Below, piece after piece: positions 8,804 to 17,633 of a stretch of DNA of 64,000 nucleotides. Source of the DNA: Sinorhizobium mexicanum (GTDB lineage Bacteria > Pseudomonadota > Alphaproteobacteria > Rhizobiales > Rhizobiaceae); assembly GCF_013488225.1 (NCBI RefSeq), contig NZ_CP041238.1:2195501-2259500 (forward strand). The letters run 5' to 3'. Each line of letters opens with the position of its first letter. Within the stretch, counting starts at the first letter, position 1. Made by a program: the position numbers and the translations under genes. Below the pieces are notes generated by a model. The model worked only from the letters and a program-made list of their open reading frames with translations, searched no databases and had not been told where the DNA came from.

Positions 8804-10042
8804 TCATATCCTGTCCTCTTGTCTCCGGGGACGCACAGCGAGCAGCATCCGGCTTACGAGGCAGACCAGCGCGAGGGCGCCGAGCAAAACACCCGCGCCC
8901 GTAAACGCGGCTGCATAGCCCCAGTCACGGACGAACGGCTGGCTTGCGAGCGGTGCGATGAACTGGCCGGCAAAGATTGCGGCGATCAGGGCTCCCGAAA
9001 GTCGCCCGCGCAGTGCCGGCGGCGCGATCGCGAGCAGCGAAGCCGAGAGGTTCGGCGTCATCAACCCCATGCTGATCCCGGTTATCGCCGTTGCGGCAAG
9101 GATGCCGGCATAGGATTGGGCGCTTCCCAATCCTATGTAGCCAGCGCCGAGCGCTGCGAAACCAAGGGCAAAGACGCCCATCCGGCCGATCCGGCTCCTC
9201 ACCCGCGAAAAGGAAAGCGCCGCTAGGACGCCAACCACCTGCCCCGCTCCGATCGCCATGCCGGCGCGGCTCGGCTGCACGATACCGAGGTTTTTGAGAT
9301 AGAAGGGTAACTGTGTCGGCAGCATGTAGAAGATCGCAAAGTGCAGGCATGCCGCGAAAAGCAGCAAGACGAGCGGCAGGGTAATGCCGCGGCGTTCCTC
9401 CCGTTTGACATCCGCAATCGGCGCGGCGCGGTGTCTGTGCGGCTCCGGGATTAGCGCCAAGACTGCCGGCAACAGCGCAAAAGCCAGGCAATAGATCGCA
9501 AATGGTCCGCGCCAATGGATGTCGGCGAGCAGACCACCGCCCGACAGGAAGATGGCTCCGCCGATACCGACGAAAGCGGCCTGGAACCCCATGTAACGGT
9601 CGCGCGCGACCCCTTCGAAGAAATCGCCGACCAGCGCGGTTGCCGTCGTCATGATGCCGGCGACGGAAACGCCGAGCACTGCGCGGCCGACAAGCAAGGC
9701 CGGCAGGCTGTCAAGGACGAGGCCCGACGATCCGGCAAGCGCGAAGACGACAAGAGACAGAAGCAAGAGCCGCTTTCGGCCGAACCGGTCGGCAATGAGG
9801 CCCGCAACGGGTGCGAGTCCGGCGATGAATATCGCCGGGAGCGTCAGCATCAGCCGGCTGAGGAGCGCCGCGTCTTCGGTCTCGACGAAGTGAGCCTCGA
9901 TGCCGGGCAAGGAAGCGGAGAGCGTCGCGCCCGACATGATGGTCAAGGCGCTCACACACAGAAGCGTGAGATTGCGGCCCCTGGTTTCGGCGGAAAGCAC
10001 GCCTTCTGCGGCTACTGCTACATGGAAGGTTGGGCCACTCAT
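8804..10042 (-). CDS. MFS transporter, probable drug/metabolite exporter under SoxR control
   Basis: A 412-residue major facilitator with 12 predicted helices and the DRFGRKRLLL loop between helices 2 and 3, typical of DHA1-type drug:proton antiporters. The start at 10042 overlaps the stop codon of the FMN reductase gene (ATGA), indicating translational coupling; a longer frame reaching 10099 would run into that gene. With the reductase it forms a two-gene operon behind a SoxR-type promoter. An efflux role against redox-cycling compounds is inferred from this context. The substrate is unknown. Confidence 0.88.
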   Translation of the reverse strand: MSGPTFHVAVAAEGVLSAETRGRNLTLLCVSALTIMSGATLSASLPGIEAHFVETEDAALLSRLMLTLPAIFIAGLAPVAGLIADRFGRKRLLLLSLVVFALAGSSGLVLDSLPALLVGRAVLGVSVAGIMTTATALVGDFFEGVARDRYMGFQAAFVGIGGAIFLSGGGLLADIHWRGPFAIYCLAFALLPAVLALIPEPHRHRAAPIADVKREERRGITLPLVLLLFAACLHFAIFYMLPTQLPFYLKNLGIVQPSRAGMAIGAGQVVGVLAALSFSRVRSRIGRMGVFALGFAALGAGYIGLGSAQSYAGILAATAITGISMGLMTPNLSASLLAIAPPALRGRLSGALIAAIFAGQFIAPLASQPFVRDWGYAAAFTGAGVLLGALALVCLVSRMLLAVRPRRQEDRI

Positions 10043-10614
10043 GCCGCAATCTCGGTGTAAGGCGTCGTCTTGCGGGCGCTCTTCAGGGTGCGCGCCCACC
10101 AGGTCAGCCGATCCATCATCAGGAACAACGGTGCCTGCATCTCGTCAGGCTTGTAGAGGTTTCCGGCTGCATCGAATTTCGACCAGGCTTTCGGGAAGGT
10201 GATGCCGTCACGCAAGGTGACCGTATGCAGTTCGCCAAAAACCTGACGGAGCTGCTCAACCGCTCTGATGCCGCCGGATGCGCCACCATAGGAAACGAAG
10301 GCAACCGGCTTCGCGTGCCACGGTTCGTAGACCGAATCGATCAGCTCCTTCAGCGCGGCCGGATAACCGTGATTGTATTCGGGTGTGACGACAATGAAGG
10401 CATCCGCCTCGGCGACCTTCCGCTCCATCCATTCGGCAGGGTCGACCGCTTTTTCGGCACCGCGAGAGGTCCTGAATCTCACCGGATCGATGATCGTCAG
10501 GCTGAAGACGCTGGAGGTCGAAATTTCACGGATGAGCCAACTCGCGACCGTATCGCAAAACCGGCCCTGCCGTGCGCTGCCGTAGATCACAGCCAGGGTC
10601 ATCTTCTCTGTCAT
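10039..10614 (-). CDS. NADPH-dependent FMN reductase family protein
   Basis: A 191-residue flavodoxin-like reductase (FMN_red family). It has the phosphate-binding loop GSARQGRF near residue 12 and the family motif TPEYNHGYPAALKELID around 78-94. Such enzymes reduce FMN or quinones with NAD(P)H. aaggag lies 11 nt before the ATG at 10614. It is the first gene after a promoter whose 19-bp spacer holds a SoxR box, and it overlaps the MFS gene by 4 bp. A role in quinone or redox-cycler detoxification is inferred. Confidence 0.9.
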   Translation of the reverse strand: MTEKMTLAVIYGSARQGRFCDTVASWLIREISTSSVFSLTIIDPVRFRTSRGAEKAVDPAEWMERKVAEADAFIVVTPEYNHGYPAALKELIDSVYEPWHAKPVAFVSYGGASGGIRAVEQLRQVFGELHTVTLRDGITFPKAWSKFDAAGNLYKPDEMQAPLFLMMDRLTWWARTLKSARKTTPYTEIAA

Positions 10615-10653
10615 GTGGAATCAGCTCCTTGTTGTCGCTATCAGGGAGCTCAT

Positions 10654-10684
10654 GCTATAGAACCTCAACCATAGTTGAGGTCAA
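10654..10684 (-). promoter_or_regulatory. SoxR-type promoter with 19-bp spacer and SoxR box
   Basis: On the minus strand, TTGACC (complement of 10679-10684) and TATAGC (complement of 10654-10659) are separated by exactly 19 bp, the over-long spacer typical of MerR-family activated promoters. The spacer region holds a perfect palindrome, acctcaaccatagttgaggt (10662-10681, 8-bp arms, 4-bp centre). It closely resembles the known SoxR consensus with cctcaa/ttgagg arms. Confidence 0.88.
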
Positions 10685-10693
10685 TAGGATCCC

Positions 10694-11185
10694 ATGGAAA
10701 AAGGCAAGGTCGGCGATATTGCGCGGGAGTTGACGGTCGGCGAGGTCGCCGAACGCAGCGGTCTTGCGGTCTCCACGCTCCATTTTTACGAAACCAAAGG
10801 GCTGATCAGAAGCAACCGCAGCCGCGGCAACCAGCGGCGCTATCCGCGCGCGGTGCTTAGGCGCGTTGCCGTGATCAAGGTCGCTCAGCGCACCGGTATT
10901 CCGCTGGCAGAGATTCAATCGGCGCTTTCCGTCTTGCCCCATGATCGGCCGTTGACGGTCGAGGACTGGACGAAACTCTCCATCACCTGGCGACATCATC
11001 TGGACGAGCGCATTGCCAAGCTGACGGCGCTGCGGGACCATCTGACGGGGTGCATCGGCTGTGGCTGCCTTTCGATGCGCGAGTGTCCCTTGCGCAATCC
11101 ATACGACGTGCTCGGCGGTGAAGGAGCCGGTCCGCGCCTGATTGATCCGATGGATGGAACGGATCAACGTCAAGCCGCCTCATAA
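10694..11185 (+). CDS. soxR: Redox-sensitive MerR-family regulator SoxR
   Basis: A 163-residue MerR-type activator with an N-terminal winged helix ([20 protein letters not shown], 13-32), a coiled-coil dimer helix, and the SoxR [2Fe-2S] cluster motif: cysteines 120, 123, 125 and 131 in C-x2-C-x-C-x5-C. In alphaproteobacteria SoxR acts directly on efflux and reductase genes rather than through SoxS. The SoxR box sits between this gene and the divergent FMN reductase/MFS operon, so that operon is its obvious target. Autoregulation is possible because the box also lies just upstream of its own start. Confidence 0.93.
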   Translation: MEKGKVGDIARELTVGEVAERSGLAVSTLHFYETKGLIRSNRSRGNQRRYPRAVLRRVAVIKVAQRTGIPLAEIQSALSVLPHDRPLTVEDWTKLSITWRHHLDERIAKLTALRDHLTGCIGCGCLSMRECPLRNPYDVLGGEGAGPRLIDPMDGTDQRQAAS

Positions 11186-11246
11186 GGTCGAGCGCAACCA
11201 TGCTTGCCAGGGTGCCAAGGGAGCAGAGAAGCGGAGTCGGCAGGAA

Positions 11247-11507
11247 TCAGTCGGCGCTTGGTAGCCGGCGCATGGTGAACTCGATCTCATCGCCGTCGAG
11301 CTGGCGCCAGCTTTCCACCTCGGTCCAATAGGCCGCCTTGGGCCAGGTCTCGAACCACTCGCGCGCCTTGGCGCGGGCCGCGCTTCGCTCGAGCCGAAAC
11401 GTCTCCCTCACGAAGAGCCTGTCGCTCCGCGTGGGTTTTTCCCGGCGGTGCCGGGCAATCTGACGCCGCAAGCCTTCGAGCGGCGGTCCTGCGGGTATTC
11501 TTGCCAT
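11247..11507 (-). CDS. Small conserved-looking hypothetical protein
   Basis: An 86-residue, arginine- and glutamate-rich protein with no recognised domain. It contains an aromatic patch (AREWFETWPKAAYWTEVESW). An agagg Shine-Dalgarno lies 8 nt before the ATG at 11507. The gene is convergent with soxR and stands alone. Codon use looks like that of its neighbours. It resembles small hypothetical proteins often annotated in Rhizobiaceae. Function unknown. Confidence 0.65.
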   Translation of the reverse strand: MARIPAGPPLEGLRRQIARHRREKPTRSDRLFVRETFRLERSAARAKAREWFETWPKAAYWTEVESWRQLDGDEIEFTMRRLPSAD

Positions 11508-11812
11508 GGGCGATACCTCTGCAACGAAGATAGGATGACCGCGACGCCATTGCCAGCCCTCGCCGGAGGACGCGCCGATCTTTTCAGGCGCCGAGCCGGC
11601 AATCCTTCCGCAGGCGTTCTCGCATAACTGACATCAAGCCGACGACGATTCCGTCTTGGCCAAATCATTCCCATCTAGGGCTCATTCCTGCGGTAGACTG
11701 TCCATGGCGTCGCGCTGCCGTTGCCATTCGGGCAAAAATATGAACTGTGGCGAAACCACTCGAATCGGCGGCTTTTCCCGTGCGAGAAGCTGCGAATGGA
11801 AGCTGAATTCCC
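11508..11812. other. Intergenic region upstream of hemF
   Basis: Divergent leaders of the small hypothetical gene and hemF. I looked for an anaerobic FNR/FixK box (TTGAT-N4-ATCAA), as precedes some hemN-type genes, and saw none, which fits an oxygen-dependent enzyme. No other feature was recognised. Confidence 0.4.
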
Positions 11813-12724
11813 ATGGAAAGACCGCAATTGCCGCAGGGCCTGCCTGCCGACATCGAAGAGAAGAAGGCCGAGGCGAAGGCCTGGTTCGAAAGTCTGCGCA
11901 ACACGATTTGCGCGGCCTTCGAGGCGCTCGAGGACGACCTGACCGGACCGCTTTCCGATCAGCCAGCGGGCCGCTTCGTCGGCAAGGATTGGCTGCGCGA
12001 GGGCGGGGCCGGCGGTGGTGGCCGTATGTCGATGATGGAAGGTCGCGTCTTCGAAAAGGTCGGCGTCCACACATCGACCGTCTACGGCGAATTTTCTCCC
12101 GAGTTTCGCGGCCAGATTCCCGGTGCCAGCGAAGACCCGCGCTTCTGGGCGTCCGGCATTTCGCTGATCGCCCATCCGGTCAACCCCAACGTCCCCGCCG
12201 TGCATATGAATACTCGCATGGTCGTGACGACCAGCAACTGGTTCGGCGGCGGTGCCGACCTCACGCCGGTTCTCGACCGCCGACGTGTGATGACCGATCC
12301 GGATACGGCGCTCTTCCACCGGGCGATGGAAATCACCTGCAGCCGCCACGCGGTCGCCGATCACGCGAAGTTCAAGGCATGGTGCGACGAGTATTTCTTC
12401 CTGAAGCACAGGAACGAACCGCGTGGCACTGGCGGGATCTTCTATGACTGGCTGCGTTCGGATGATGAAGTCGGCGGCTGGCAGGCGGATTTCGCCTTTA
12501 CCCGCGATGTCGGCAAAGCCTTTGCACTTGTTTATCCGAAAATCGTCCGGGCAAATTTCAATACGCCGTGGACGGAAGCGGATCGTGACGAGCAGCTAGT
12601 TCGCCGAGGGCGTTATGTCGAATTCAACCTGCTCTACGACCGTGGTACGATTTTCGGGCTCAAGACTGGCGGGAACGTAGAATCGATCCTCTCCTCCCTG
12701 CCACCGGTTGTGCGCTGGCCTTGA
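11813..12724 (+). CDS. hemF: Oxygen-dependent coproporphyrinogen III oxidase
   Basis: A 303-residue HemF that decarboxylates two propionates of coproporphyrinogen III to give protoporphyrinogen IX in haem synthesis, using O2. Family-specific blocks are clear: [24 protein letters not shown] (split around residue 70), [29 protein letters not shown] and the C-terminal [19 protein letters not shown]. The end SSLPPVVRW is the usual C-terminus. It stands alone on the plus strand. A ggaag Shine-Dalgarno lies about 10 nt upstream of ATG 11813. Confidence 0.96.
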   Translation: MERPQLPQGLPADIEEKKAEAKAWFESLRNTICAAFEALEDDLTGPLSDQPAGRFVGKDWLREGGAGGGGRMSMMEGRVFEKVGVHTSTVYGEFSPEFRGQIPGASEDPRFWASGISLIAHPVNPNVPAVHMNTRMVVTTSNWFGGGADLTPVLDRRRVMTDPDTALFHRAMEITCSRHAVADHAKFKAWCDEYFFLKHRNEPRGTGGIFYDWLRSDDEVGGWQADFAFTRDVGKAFALVYPKIVRANFNTPWTEADRDEQLVRRGRYVEFNLLYDRGTIFGLKTGGNVESILSSLPPVVRWP

Positions 12725-12794
12725 CGCGAAACTGGCGTCGCGCGTGTCGAGCAAAACGATGTGAACAAAATCCCCGCGACCAGCGTTCTTCTCG

Positions 12795-12900
12795 CTACGG
12801 CGCCGCTCGTGTCATCAGACGCGCAAAGGGGCGCTGTAGCACTTTGAAATGCTGCATGTTTTTATCCAAATCGGCTGCGATTTAGGCAAACAAGCAGTAG
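12795..12900 (-). repeat. RIME-like element, full-length, diverged
   Basis: A 106-bp copy in reverse orientation relative to 58285-58391. It starts ctacggcgccgc, carries the gcgctgtagcactttgaaatgctgcatg core and the palindrome-like aaatcggctgcgattt (12868-12883), and ends gcagtag. The outer hairpin is degenerate. It immediately precedes the Shine-Dalgarno of the BON gene. Confidence 0.8.
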
Positions 12901-12916
12901 AGAGAAGGACCGGCGC

Positions 12917-13195
12917 ATGGTTTTCAAGAAACGAACGTTCTTCGGCGACGACCCGGAGAGACAGCCGGCCGAGCAGCCCGCTGAACTCGAACGCCGCGTT
13001 GCGCATTATCTTGCTGTCTCGCAGGGGCTCGACGCGATTGACGTCACGGTCACCTGCAGGGGCAACACGGTCGTGCTCGGCGGAACGGTGGCGACCAGCG
13101 ATGAAGTTGCCCGCGCGGAGGAAGCAGCAGCGGCCGTCGAGGGTGTTGCCGAGGTGATCAACCACATCGAGATTTCGAAAGTCGGCACGGGCTGA
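12917..13195 (+). CDS. BON-domain protein
   Basis: A 92-residue protein made almost entirely of one BON domain (about 24-88): LERRVAHYLAV...IDVTVTCRGNTVVLGGTV...AEEAAAAVEGVAEVINHI. BON domains bind phospholipid or peptidoglycan surfaces, as in OsmY. Here no signal peptide is visible; the N-terminus (MVFKKRTFFGDDPERQ) is charged, so a cytoplasmic or peripheral location is more likely. An agaagga Shine-Dalgarno lies 7 nt before ATG 12917. It stands alone, convergent with the lipoprotein gene of the Mla-like locus. Confidence 0.85.
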   Translation: MVFKKRTFFGDDPERQPAEQPAELERRVAHYLAVSQGLDAIDVTVTCRGNTVVLGGTVATSDEVARAEEAAAAVEGVAEVINHIEISKVGTG

Positions 13196-13257
13196 ACGGC
13201 GCGCCATCGGCCATTATCCGCGTAAACTGAAACGGCGAAGAACCTGAAATTCAGCAC

Positions 13258-13875
13258 TCAGATAGAGCTGAGCGTCCAGCCGACGATCTCGCCTGCGACC
13301 TGCGCAAAGGCCGCGTCGAGGGCGGCGACGAAGGCGGGGCTGCCTGCGCCCTGTACCGGCGCGACAGCCCGGAATGCCTTTTGCGTCCGAACCGTCCCGT
13401 CCCGATCGTTGAGCAGCTTTGCGAAGATCTCAACCACCGCCGTATCCGCCCCTTCGGTGGAAATCTCGAAGGAACGGATTTCCGTGATGAGCTGGTAGTC
13501 GATTGCCAGCCCCTGGCCCGGCCTGCCGACGCCTCCCACCTTGCCGGAATTGTCAAAGGTCTGGACGAGTTTGTCCTGCACCATCTTCGGGAGCCGGTCG
13601 CCCCATTGAGCCTTTGCGAGATATTGCAATTCCGACCGGGACAGCCGGATTACGATCTGATCGCTGTTGAGGGTCTGCAGCGCGGCGGGCTCGGGCACGA
13701 GGATCTGTCTCTTGGTCGATGCCTGCCCTTGGACGATGGGCACCGACGCAAGACTGAACGTATCGTTGACGGCGGCGCGCGTGCCGCAACCCGCGAGCGC
13801 CATAGCCAATGAGAAGATTACGGCAGACCGGGTCGCCCTCCCCCTACGCACAACTACCAGCCCCCGAAAATCCAT
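13258..13875 (-). CDS. ABC-transport auxiliary lipoprotein of the MCE/Mla-like system
   Basis: About 205 residues with an N-terminal basic stretch, a hydrophobic segment and lipobox LAGC (cysteine at residue 30), then the PqiC/YmbA-like domain seen in auxiliary lipoproteins of MCE transporters (VPEPAALQTLNSDQIVIRLSRSELQYL). It is probably anchored in the outer membrane, where it would complete a lipid bridge with the MCE protein encoded 84 bp upstream. ATG 13875 is preferred; a GTG at 13896 is an in-frame alternative. It is the last gene of the locus. Confidence 0.85.
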   Translation of the reverse strand: MDFRGLVVVRRGRATRSAVIFSLAMALAGCGTRAAVNDTFSLASVPIVQGQASTKRQILVPEPAALQTLNSDQIVIRLSRSELQYLAKAQWGDRLPKMVQDKLVQTFDNSGKVGGVGRPGQGLAIDYQLITEIRSFEISTEGADTAVVEIFAKLLNDRDGTVRTQKAFRAVAPVQGAGSPAFVAALDAAFAQVAGEIVGWTLSSI

Positions 13876-13959
13876 ACTGCCAATATCCCCATCCACTCCG
13901 GCGCAATTCTCAGTCTACCCGTCGGGTGCATACCGCTTGCAACACTCGATCGACGCGAA

Positions 13960-15330
13960 TCACCGCCGCGTGCGGCCATCATACTGCTTTACCGTTTCGC
14001 CCCCGAAAAGCAGCCTCTGCGGATTTCTATCGAAGTTTGAAATCGTACTCTCCAGGCCCTGCACTGTACGGCGTGTCTCGGTCACCAAGGCCTCCACGTC
14101 GCGCAGTCCCGAATTCGAGAAACGCCTCAGGTTCTCGGTGATCGGACCGATCTGCGCATTGAGGCTGTCGGCCACCTTACGGAACGCCTCGAGCGTCGAA
14201 CGCGCCTCGGCAGAAAGCGACGGCGCGTTGGCATCGCCCAGGAAGCCGTCGATCTTCACCAGAATGCCGTCGACCCGGTTCGATGCCGCGTTCAGCTTGT
14301 TCGACATCTGCGTGAAATCGGTAATCGTCTGGTCGATATCCTCCTGCCGTGCGGAGATCTTCGACGCGAAGTCCGATATCCGCGCGACGGTCTGGCGGGC
14401 ATCGGCGCTCGCGGCCGAGATGTCGTTGACGACCAGTTTGACCTTCTGGGTATCGACCGATTCGATCAGTGTATCGACGCGCTTCAGTGTCTGCTGGGCG
14501 TTCCTGCCCACCTCCTGATAGGTCTCCACCGTCCGCTGGAAGGAGGCGATCGTCTCGGAAACGCCACCGGAGGCGTTCTTGAGGTCATTGCTTACCTGTT
14601 CGACATTGCTCACGATGCGGTCGATTTTCTTCGGGTCAACCGATTTGATCAACGTGTCGGCGGCCGCAAGCGTCGCGTCGAGTTTCTGGGATGCGGCGCT
14701 GACCGTTGTCGAGAGTTCCCCGACACTCTTCAGGAAATCGTCGATCGCGCCGGAGTTGTCGGCAAGCGCCTTGGAAAAGCGCTCGGCATTGCCGATCGTC
14801 GTGGTGAGTGGGCCGCGTACGTCCGTGACGAAGCCCTGTATATCGGTGATGGCGCTGTTCGCGCGGTCGAGGATCGCGTCCGCAGTTGCGAGCAAGCTGG
14901 TGACGCTCGACTGATCGGCAAGGATGCGAGCCTGCGTTCCGTTTTCAAGGGCGGTTTTCAGGATGTTCTCGTCGCCCTTGTTGCCGCCACTGAGTTCGAT
15001 ATAGGCAGCACCGGTCAAGCCCTGCACCTCAAGCGTGGCCCTGGTGGATTTCAGCACGGGCGCGTCGGCGGAAACCTCGGTGATGGCAAGCGAAAAGCGC
15101 GGATCGTTCGCATCGATCGCGAGGTTGCGGACGGTGCCGACGTTGATACCGTTGAATCGCACCGGCGAGCCGACCGAAAGGCCATTGGCCGAGCCCGGGA
15201 TGTTGACGATCAGCTCAACCATCTGGCCGCTTCGCCCATACTGCGACATCCAGTAGACGAATCCGAACGCGGCCGCGATGACGAGTACGGTGAAGAAGCC
15301 GACAATGGCATAGTTCGCTTTGGTTTCCAT
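13960..15330 (-). CDS. MCE-domain (MlaD-like) lipid transport protein
   Basis: A 456-residue protein with one N-terminal transmembrane helix (7-28), one MCE domain (about 38-115, with PGSANGLSVGSPVRFNGINVG), and a long C-terminal helical region rich in S, A, D and V (130-440) likely to form a periplasmic coiled-coil needle. It is longer than E. coli MlaD (183 aa), resembling the extended alphaproteobacterial members. It should form a hexamer on the permease-ATPase complex and conduct lipid. It is separated from the ATPase gene by 299 bp filled with repeats. Confidence 0.9.
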   Translation of the reverse strand: METKANYAIVGFFTVLVIAAAFGFVYWMSQYGRSGQMVELIVNIPGSANGLSVGSPVRFNGINVGTVRNLAIDANDPRFSLAITEVSADAPVLKSTRATLEVQGLTGAAYIELSGGNKGDENILKTALENGTQARILADQSSVTSLLATADAILDRANSAITDIQGFVTDVRGPLTTTIGNAERFSKALADNSGAIDDFLKSVGELSTTVSAASQKLDATLAAADTLIKSVDPKKIDRIVSNVEQVSNDLKNASGGVSETIASFQRTVETYQEVGRNAQQTLKRVDTLIESVDTQKVKLVVNDISAASADARQTVARISDFASKISARQEDIDQTITDFTQMSNKLNAASNRVDGILVKIDGFLGDANAPSLSAEARSTLEAFRKVADSLNAQIGPITENLRRFSNSGLRDVEALVTETRRTVQGLESTISNFDRNPQRLLFGGETVKQYDGRTRR

Positions 15331-15354
15331 TGGCTCCGACTACCTTCGCGACTT

Positions 15355-15456
15355 CTAGAGCGCCGTGCGTTCAAATGAATGCACAAAGGAGCTCTAGCAC
15401 TTTGATTCTAGCGCATCTTATCCGCTTTCAACGACTCGATTTGAAAGCGGGATGCT
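15355..15456. repeat. Second family of mosaic palindromic element
   Basis: About 100 bp containing ctagagcgccgtgcg, aggagctctagcactttgattctag and an imperfect hairpin ccgctttcaacg/cgatttgaaagcgg, next to a full RIME-like copy. The ctctagcactttgattctagcgcat block is typical of short repeats scattered in rhizobial intergenic DNA. Assigned by appearance only. Confidence 0.5.
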
Positions 15457-15563
15457 CTACTGCATTTGTCCTTAAATCGTAGCCGATTTAAGGACAAAAA
15501 CATGCAGCAATTCAAAGCGCTACAGCGTCCTTTGCGCGTCTGGTGAGACGCGCGGCGCTGTAG
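15457..15563 (+). repeat. RIME-like element, full-length copy
   Basis: A 107-bp copy beginning ctactgcatttgtcctt. Palindrome 1 is ccttaaatcgtagccgatttaagg (15470-15493, one central mismatch pair). The conserved core is catgcagcaattcaaagcgctacag, and palindrome 2 is gcgcgtctggtgagacgcgc, ending ctgtag. It sits between the ATPase and MCE genes of one operon. Confidence 0.88.
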
Positions 15564-15629
15564 CCGCTCATTCACACTGCTTCGACAAGCGGGCTTGTCC
15601 GAAGCTTGTCACCTTGCACCTTGCGAACA

Positions 15630-16442
15630 TCAGTCATGTTCGCGAACGATCGACCTCGCGCGCTTGCCCCGGAAATAGGACTTCACCCATGGCTCTTCAC
15701 AGGCGAGCATGTCCTCGATCGTGCCGGAAACCAGAACGCGCTTCTTTCCGAGAACCGCAATCCGGTCGCAGACCGAAAACAGGCTGTCCAGATCGTGAGT
15801 CACCATATACACGGTCAATCCAAGCGTGTCGCGCAACTTGGCAATCAACTCGTCGAACTCCGCAGCACCGATCGGATCGAGACCCGAGGTCGGCTCGTCG
15901 AGAAAGACGAGATCCGGATCGAGGGCGAGCGCGCGCGCAAGCGCCGCGCGCTTGATCATGCCGCCTGACAGCTCCGACGGATACTTATCCGCGGCCTCCG
16001 GCGCCAGGCCCACCAATTCGACCTTGAGCCGCGCAAGCTCGTCCATGAGGTCCTGCGGCAGATCGAGATATTCGCGCATCGGCACCTGAATATTCTCCCG
16101 CACCGTTAAGGCGGAGAAGAGCGCACCATGCTGGAAAAGAACGCCGAGCCGCATGTCGAGTGCGATGCGATCGGCCTCGCTCATCTTGTCGTATTCGGCC
16201 CCAAGGATCTCGATTGTGCCTGAACGCTTCGGCAATAGCCTGAGCACTGTGCGCATCAGCACTGATTTGCCGGTACCAGAAGCGCCAACGAAGCCCAGAA
16301 TCTCGCCGCGCAGCACTTCGAGATTGAGCTTGTCGAGGACGATATTGTCGCCGAAACCGACCGTAAGGTCTCGAACGGAAAGCACGGCTTCGCGCTGTTC
16401 CGCCGGGTTGTCCGTTTGCTTTTCCATAACTGCCTGAACCAT
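15630..16442 (-). CDS. MlaF-like ABC ATPase of the lipid transport system
   Basis: A 270-residue ATP-binding subunit: Walker A GASGTGKS near residue 53, signature LSGGMIKRAALARAL near 155, Walker B LVFLDEPTSGLD near 176 and the H-loop VTHDLDS. Its sequence type is that of MlaF/Ttg2A ATPases that drive MCE transporters. It begins 12 bp after the permease stop, so the two are co-expressed. It acts on the cytoplasmic face of the inner membrane. Confidence 0.93.
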   Translation of the reverse strand: MVQAVMEKQTDNPAEQREAVLSVRDLTVGFGDNIVLDKLNLEVLRGEILGFVGASGTGKSVLMRTVLRLLPKRSGTIEILGAEYDKMSEADRIALDMRLGVLFQHGALFSALTVRENIQVPMREYLDLPQDLMDELARLKVELVGLAPEAADKYPSELSGGMIKRAALARALALDPDLVFLDEPTSGLDPIGAAEFDELIAKLRDTLGLTVYMVTHDLDSLFSVCDRIAVLGKKRVLVSGTIEDMLACEEPWVKSYFRGKRARSIVREHD

Positions 16443-16454
16443 GTTCCGTCCGCC

Positions 16455-17609
16455 TCAGAAGTCGATTGCCGCATAGAACATGGCGAACAACCCGTCGACC
16501 AGGATGACGACGAAGATCGATTTGACGACCGACGACGTCACGCGACGTCCGAGTGACTCGGCGCTGCCGCCGACCTTGAGCCCCTCGACGGCGGCAACGA
16601 CGCCGATGATCAGTGCCATGAATGGCGCCTTGATCATGCCCGCCGCTACCGACGAGAAGTCGACGGCTTCCTGCAGCCGCGAGAGGAATGTCGCGAACGT
16701 GATGCCCGAATAGCTCCACGCAACGAGCGCCGCACCGGCCAGCGCCGCGAAGTTCGCGATGATCGTGAGCAGAGGCAGCGCGATCGTGAGCGCCACGAGG
16801 CGCGGAAAGACCAGAACGCCGACGGGGCTCAAGCCCATGACCTTCAGCGCATCCACTTCTTCGCGCATCTTCATCGAACCGATTTCGGCCGTGATCGCAC
16901 TGCCGGACCGGCCGGCAATCATGATCGCGGTCAGCAGCACCCCGATTTCGCGCAACTGCAGAATACCGACCAGGTCGACGACGAAGATCTCGGCGCCGAA
17001 GGACCGGAGCTGGAAGGCTCCTTGCTGCGCGATGATGGCGCCGATCAGAAACGACATGAGCGTAATGATCGGCACGGCCATGACGCCCATGCGGTCGATC
17101 TGGTGCACGATGGCGGCGGGAGAAACCCCCGCATGACGCCCGAGCTTGAGTTGAGCCCCGCGCACTGCCGAGCCCAGGATGAACATCGCCGCGACCGTAT
17201 CCGTCCATATCGACACGACCACCTCGCCAAGCGGCGCGAACAGCCACTGGAAAAGCGGAGGTTTCACTGTGTCGCGCTCGGGAGAGCGCAATTTCGCCGG
17301 CAGCGCTTGCACGAGTTCGACATAACGCTGGCCGCCACTTGCGAAATGCACGTCCGCACCCGCCTCGCCGCCAATACCGTTCATGAAGCGGCGGATGATC
17401 CAGGCGCCCGCCGTATCCATCGCCGTGACGCCGGAAAAATCGAACTCATACCGGCCACCCGAGGGCCGCCCAAGCTTCTTCAGCTTCGCGGCCATCTCCT
17501 CGGCTGTCTCATGTCGCCAGTTGCCGCTGAAGACATAGCGCCGGCCTTCTGCTCCGGCGCTCTCATCGAGCGTGACATCTGCAACGATCTGGGATTGGGA
17601 ACGCGTCAC
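16455..17609 (-). CDS. STAS-MlaE fusion permease of the lipid transport system
   Basis: A 384-residue permease. Residues 20-105 are a STAS-like domain (YEFDFSGVTAMDTAGAWIIRRF), corresponding to the separate MlaB of E. coli. Residues 135-382 are the MlaE permease, with IVHQIDRMGVMAVPIITLMSFLIGAIIAQQ split over the first helices and the conserved EIGSMKMREEVDAL coupling segment. The fusion removes the need for a separate mlaB gene. It starts at GTG 17609 and heads the operon permease-ATPase-MCE-lipoprotein, which maintains outer-membrane lipid asymmetry in related systems. Confidence 0.92.
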   Translation of the reverse strand: MTRSQSQIVADVTLDESAGAEGRRYVFSGNWRHETAEEMAAKLKKLGRPSGGRYEFDFSGVTAMDTAGAWIIRRFMNGIGGEAGADVHFASGGQRYVELVQALPAKLRSPERDTVKPPLFQWLFAPLGEVVVSIWTDTVAAMFILGSAVRGAQLKLGRHAGVSPAAIVHQIDRMGVMAVPIITLMSFLIGAIIAQQGAFQLRSFGAEIFVVDLVGILQLREIGVLLTAIMIAGRSGSAITAEIGSMKMREEVDALKVMGLSPVGVLVFPRLVALTIALPLLTIIANFAALAGAALVAWSYSGITFATFLSRLQEAVDFSSVAAGMIKAPFMALIIGVVAAVEGLKVGGSAESLGRRVTSSVVKSIFVVILVDGLFAMFYAAIDF

Positions 17610-17633
17610 GTGATCTTGGTCTTCCCGGTTGGC

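Noticed and set aside
11508..11812. FNR/FixK box before hemF
   Set aside because: No TTGAT-N4-ATCAA-like symmetry was found on inspection of both strands.
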